Below the pieces are notes generated by a model. It had not been told where the DNA came from. It saw only the letters and a program-made list of their open reading frames with translations, and searched no databases. A stretch of DNA of 64,000 nucleotides from Litoreibacter halocynthiae (GTDB taxonomy: Bacteria > Pseudomonadota > Alphaproteobacteria > Rhodobacterales > Rhodobacteraceae). A program made the translations under genes and the position numbers. The stretch covers positions 1,240,001 through 1,304,000 of the forward strand of contig NZ_SOBH01000001.1 of the NCBI RefSeq assembly GCF_004365635.1, given 5' to 3'. Position 1 is the first letter of the stretch. The number at the start of each line of letters is the position of its first letter. Shown one piece after another: positions 62,361-64,000 of this stretch.

Positions 62361-62463
62361 TAAGGAGGCCCCGGGGGTATGGCAGGCGCGAACGCGCCTA
62401 GACCGCCCGGGGAAACGGGCGGTTCAGCAGTAGAAATCGAAAATGATCTGCATGTACCATCAT
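62361..62463 (-). ncRNA. Structured leader/sRNA element, copy 3 (upstream of rnk-like gene)
   Basis: On the - strand a CATGATG start is followed by a core (62427 down to 62404) that matches 21 of 24 positions of copies 1 and 2, sharing CTGAACCGCC and CCCCGGGCG. A perfect hairpin AGGCGC/GCGCCT (62384-62389 with 62394-62399) follows, then CCCCGGGG and CCTCCTTA. The hairpin corresponds to AGGCG/CGCCT in copy 1. A -35 TTGACT (62498-62493) and -10 ATAAAT (62476-62471), 16 bases apart, precede it. Confidence 0.4.
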
Positions 62464-62597
62464 GACTTCGATTTATGTATCCGCGTCTCGTTAGTCAATC
62501 CTGAGGCGAAAACATTGGAGGCTTGAGCGCTTTGTGACCTAAATGGCCCAGAGTCATACCTGTTTCATCCAAAACCTGATATCCGCCCTCAACGGCA

Positions 62598-62626
62598 TTG
62601 AAAGATTCAGCTGTGCATCCCATCTA
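62598..62626 (+). promoter_or_regulatory. Promoter of leader element copy 2 (RpoH-like)
   Basis: TTGAAA (62598-62603), exactly 17 bases, then CATCTA (62621-62626), followed by GCATGATG. This mirrors the promoter of copy 1 in boxes, spacing and downstream sequence. Confidence 0.55.
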
Positions 62627-62630
62627 AGAA

Positions 62631-62748
62631 GCATGATGTTCACCAGCTTCCATATGAGGTCCCTGCTTTTCGCAGGAAAAACCCTGAACCGCCGGTAGCC
62701 CCGGGCGGGGCGAGCCGTTTGTGCCGCTTCACGCCACGGGGTTCTTTC
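62631..62748 (+). ncRNA. Structured leader/sRNA element, copy 2 (upstream of second DUF1127 gene)
   Basis: Hairpin 1 is CCTGC (62662-62666) with GCAGG (62672-62676); the stem differs in sequence from copy 1 but keeps pairing. The 24-base core at 62684-62707 is identical to copy 1. CCCCG and GGCG pair with CGCC and CGGGG (around 62699-62707 and 62732-62741), followed by TTC and TTT. The core begins 200 bases before the ATG at 62884, nearly the same distance as in copy 1. Confidence 0.5.
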
Positions 62749-62977
62749 AGATCGTTTGATCTGCTTTAGACGACATCAGTTTTTGCACTGCCCAACGGCG
62801 AATTGCGATCAATTGCAGTCTGTCGCTACGGGACTTCAAAAACCGACGTCACGGCTTCAGTAACCTTATATCTGGAGGATGACATGCATCCCTTTCTTTC
62901 ACATCGAAACTACATGACCCAGCATTTCAATGCGGCGGCAATGAATGCCAATCACCCCCCCCAAAAAGGGTGGGTTC

Positions 62978-63202
62978 ATGCGACGCTGGTTGCGCGACGC
63001 CAACCAAAGTTGGAAGCGGCGCAAAATGATCGCAGCATTCGAGGCAATGGATGACTTTGTTCTCAATGACATCGGTATTCACCGAAGCGAGATCAAGCGG
63101 TTTGTAGAGAGCTTGGACAGCCGCGAGCTTGGGATGTCTCCGGTCGCTCCGGCATCAAAGGCGGCCTGTGATAATCTCGGCAATGTAAGACTGGTCGCCT
63201 GA
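62978..63202 (+). CDS. DUF1127 small protein, apparently frameshifted at its N-terminus
   Basis: 74 residues from the ATG at 62978: MRRWLRDANQSWKRRK, then AFEAMDDFVLNDIGIHRSEI, a clear DUF1127 pattern. The best ribosome binding site (TGGAGGAT) is instead before an ATG at 62884, whose frame (to 63054) leaves the DUF1127 frame at a run of eight C (62955-62962). With seven C the two frames would join into one protein of about 105 residues. It may be a real mutation, a phase-variable tract or a sequencing error; translation from 62978 would still give the domain. Confidence 0.65.
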   Translation: MRRWLRDANQSWKRRKMIAAFEAMDDFVLNDIGIHRSEIKRFVESLDSRELGMSPVAPASKAACDNLGNVRLVA

Positions 63203-63219
63203 TTTAATCCTAGCCCCGA

Positions 63220-63254
63220 TCGGTCGCGTCATTGATCGCTACTGACGCGACCGA
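63220..63254. other. Strong hairpin after the second DUF1127 gene
   Basis: TCGGTCGCGTCA (63220-63231) and TGACGCGACCGA (63243-63254) form a perfect 12-base stem with an 11-base loop, 17 bases after the stop. No T-run follows on either strand. A terminator or mRNA-stabilising role is likely. Confidence 0.55.
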
Positions 63255-63298
63255 CCAAGTGAAAAACGAAAGACAACTTCATCAGAAGGAGCAAGACC

Positions 63299-63508
63299 AT
63301 GATGATTTGCAAAGCTGACTTTGAAGAACTTTTCCCGCACGTGTTCGCCCCAAGGGAACAACCAGTGCATGACCTGTTGCTGAAGGGCGACCCGAAGCAG
63401 GCAAAGGCCGCACCGGAAGAAGGTCCAAATGTGTTAGCGCGCAAGCTGCCGTCGGGCGAAAAACCCGGCGCAGGTGCAGGTCAGGACCGACAGGCACAAC
63501 ACGTCTAG
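63299..63508 (+). CDS. Small hypothetical protein
   Basis: 69 residues, no family recognised. The N-terminal half is acidic and hydrophobic (CKADFEELFPHVFAP), the rest is rich in Pro, Gly, Lys and Ala. An AAGGAG site seven bases before the ATG and its place between a DUF1127 gene and a Usp gene argue that it is expressed. The single Cys and the FEELFPH motif are the only notable features. Confidence 0.5.
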   Translation: MMICKADFEELFPHVFAPREQPVHDLLLKGDPKQAKAAPEEGPNVLARKLPSGEKPGAGAGQDRQAQHV

Positions 63509-63571
63509 AGCCGTCGCAAACCATTTACTTGATCATTTCCAACATCCAGACTGCATTTGGGGGGCAAAGCC

Positions 63572-64000
63572 ATGACACAAACCACAATTCTCGCTGCGAT
63601 TGGGGAACTGCCGCAAGACGTCGCGGTTCTGGACCGTGCGTTGGAAGTTTCGACCGCCTCTCGAGCTGATTTGCACGTAGTTCACGTCCTCGACCTTCCA
63701 GGAAGCTCCGCACAGCTGGACGATCTGACCACCCTGCCCGGTCAGGCCGCTTTTGCGGCTCGTGACAAGATCCAGGCAGCACTGACAGAGCTGGGTGCAG
63801 ACCTTTCCAGTACCAAGTTACATATTGTGTTGGGCTCGCATGCGCTTGCGCTGCTTGACCTCTGCCATGATCTGTCTCCCGACCTAATCGTTATGCGCGC
63901 GCACCAGAAGGTTAAAATCAGCGAAAAATTGCTTGGCTCAACAACAGATCGGGTCATCGCCGCCGGACATACCCCAGTGCTTGTGGTGAAACGTCCGGTA
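63572..64000 (+). CDS. Universal stress protein (UspA), cut by the window edge
   Basis: 143 residues up to the window edge with no stop yet. The start MTQTTILAAIGELPQDVAVL follows GGGGGGCAAAGCC. The loop GSTTDRVIAAGHTPVLVVKRP near the end is the Usp nucleotide-binding signature (seen in part as LLGSTTDRVIAAG). One complete Usp domain is present; the frame is still open at the edge, so a second domain like those of the other two Usp genes may follow. Confidence 0.82.
   Translation, partial: MTQTTILAAIGELPQDVAVLDRALEVSTASRADLHVVHVLDLPGSSAQLDDLTTLPGQAAFAARDKIQAALTELGADLSSTKLHIVLGSHALALLDLCHDLSPDLIVMRAHQKVKISEKLLGSTTDRVIAAGHTPVLVVKRPV

Larger units (their letters stand above)
62259..62883. other. 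625-base intergenic region carrying element copies 2 and 3
   Basis: No protein-coding gene of recognisable family. It contains, on the - strand, the promoter and structured element copy 3 feeding the rnk-like gene and, on the + strand, the promoter and copy 2 feeding the second DUF1127 gene. A 28-codon + strand frame at 62379-62465 with an exact TAAGGAGG site lies opposite copy 3. Confidence 0.6.

Noticed and set aside
57743..62883. Repeat elements as a CRISPR array or insertion sequence
   Set aside because: Only three copies in different orientations, spaced by genes, with no spacers, no transposase and no target duplications; promoter and RNA-structure features fit better.
1..64000. tRNA or rRNA genes
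   Set aside because: No cloverleaf with a recognisable T-loop (GGTTCRANTCC type) and no conserved rRNA stretch was noticed; a covariance search was not possible here.

Overview
The window looks like the chromosome of a marine alphaproteobacterium of the order Rhodobacterales (Roseobacter group). This is inferred from gene content, not from a marker gene: a complete beta-hydroxyaspartate cycle operon (bhcABCD), urate hydroxylase PuuD, two DUF1127 genes in stress contexts, a Tat-exported TMAO reductase with DUF2478 and MoeA, and high GC throughout. No rRNA, tRNA, CRISPR array, insertion sequence or integrase was seen.

Region 1 (1-18763, all +) is the distal half of an extracellular contractile injection system (eCIS). 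It holds the tail of a spike-type protein, a gp25 protein, two baseplate-J-type proteins, a P2 tail-protein-I-like subunit, a 1128-residue hub or fibre-like protein and a 1298-residue DUF4157 (eCIS core) cargo candidate. Three start/stop-overlapping enzyme genes follow: a patatin lipase, a thermolysin-like HExxH protein and a metallo-beta-lactamase-fold hydrolase. Sheath, tube and ATPase genes would lie upstream of the window.

Region 2 (18774-24108) holds single metabolic genes: an FAD monooxygenase, a YcaQ/AlkX-like DNA glycosylase, an OtnC/OtnI pair and an MmgE/PrpD protein.

Region 3 (24213-40442) centres on glyoxylate and purine metabolism: bhcR and bhcABCD, a purine/urate permease, a UreI/AmiS-type urea channel, the pyruvate dehydrogenase operon aceE-aceF-lpd (- strand), and a LysR regulator divergent from puuD. 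The genes fit uptake and oxidation of urate, handling of urea, and assimilation of the glyoxylate formed. The aceE leader contains a terminator-like hairpin.

Region 4 (40815-51840) is a TMAO respiration locus: torA (with a C-terminal cytochrome c domain fused on), moeA, DUF2478 and a carboxymuconolactone-decarboxylase-like gene on the - strand, with torR, torS and torT beside it, then a GntP permease.

Region 5 (51887-64000) is a stress-type island: three universal stress proteins, a phospholipase D, a Crp/Fnr regulator, a CBS protein, a PAP2 phosphatase, Dps, an MFS transporter, DadA, an Rnk-like protein and two DUF1127 genes. Three copies of one promoter-plus-structured-leader element lie upstream of the two DUF1127 genes and the rnk-like gene. 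This repeated element is the most interesting unexplained signal in the window. The second DUF1127 gene has an apparent frameshift at a run of eight C.
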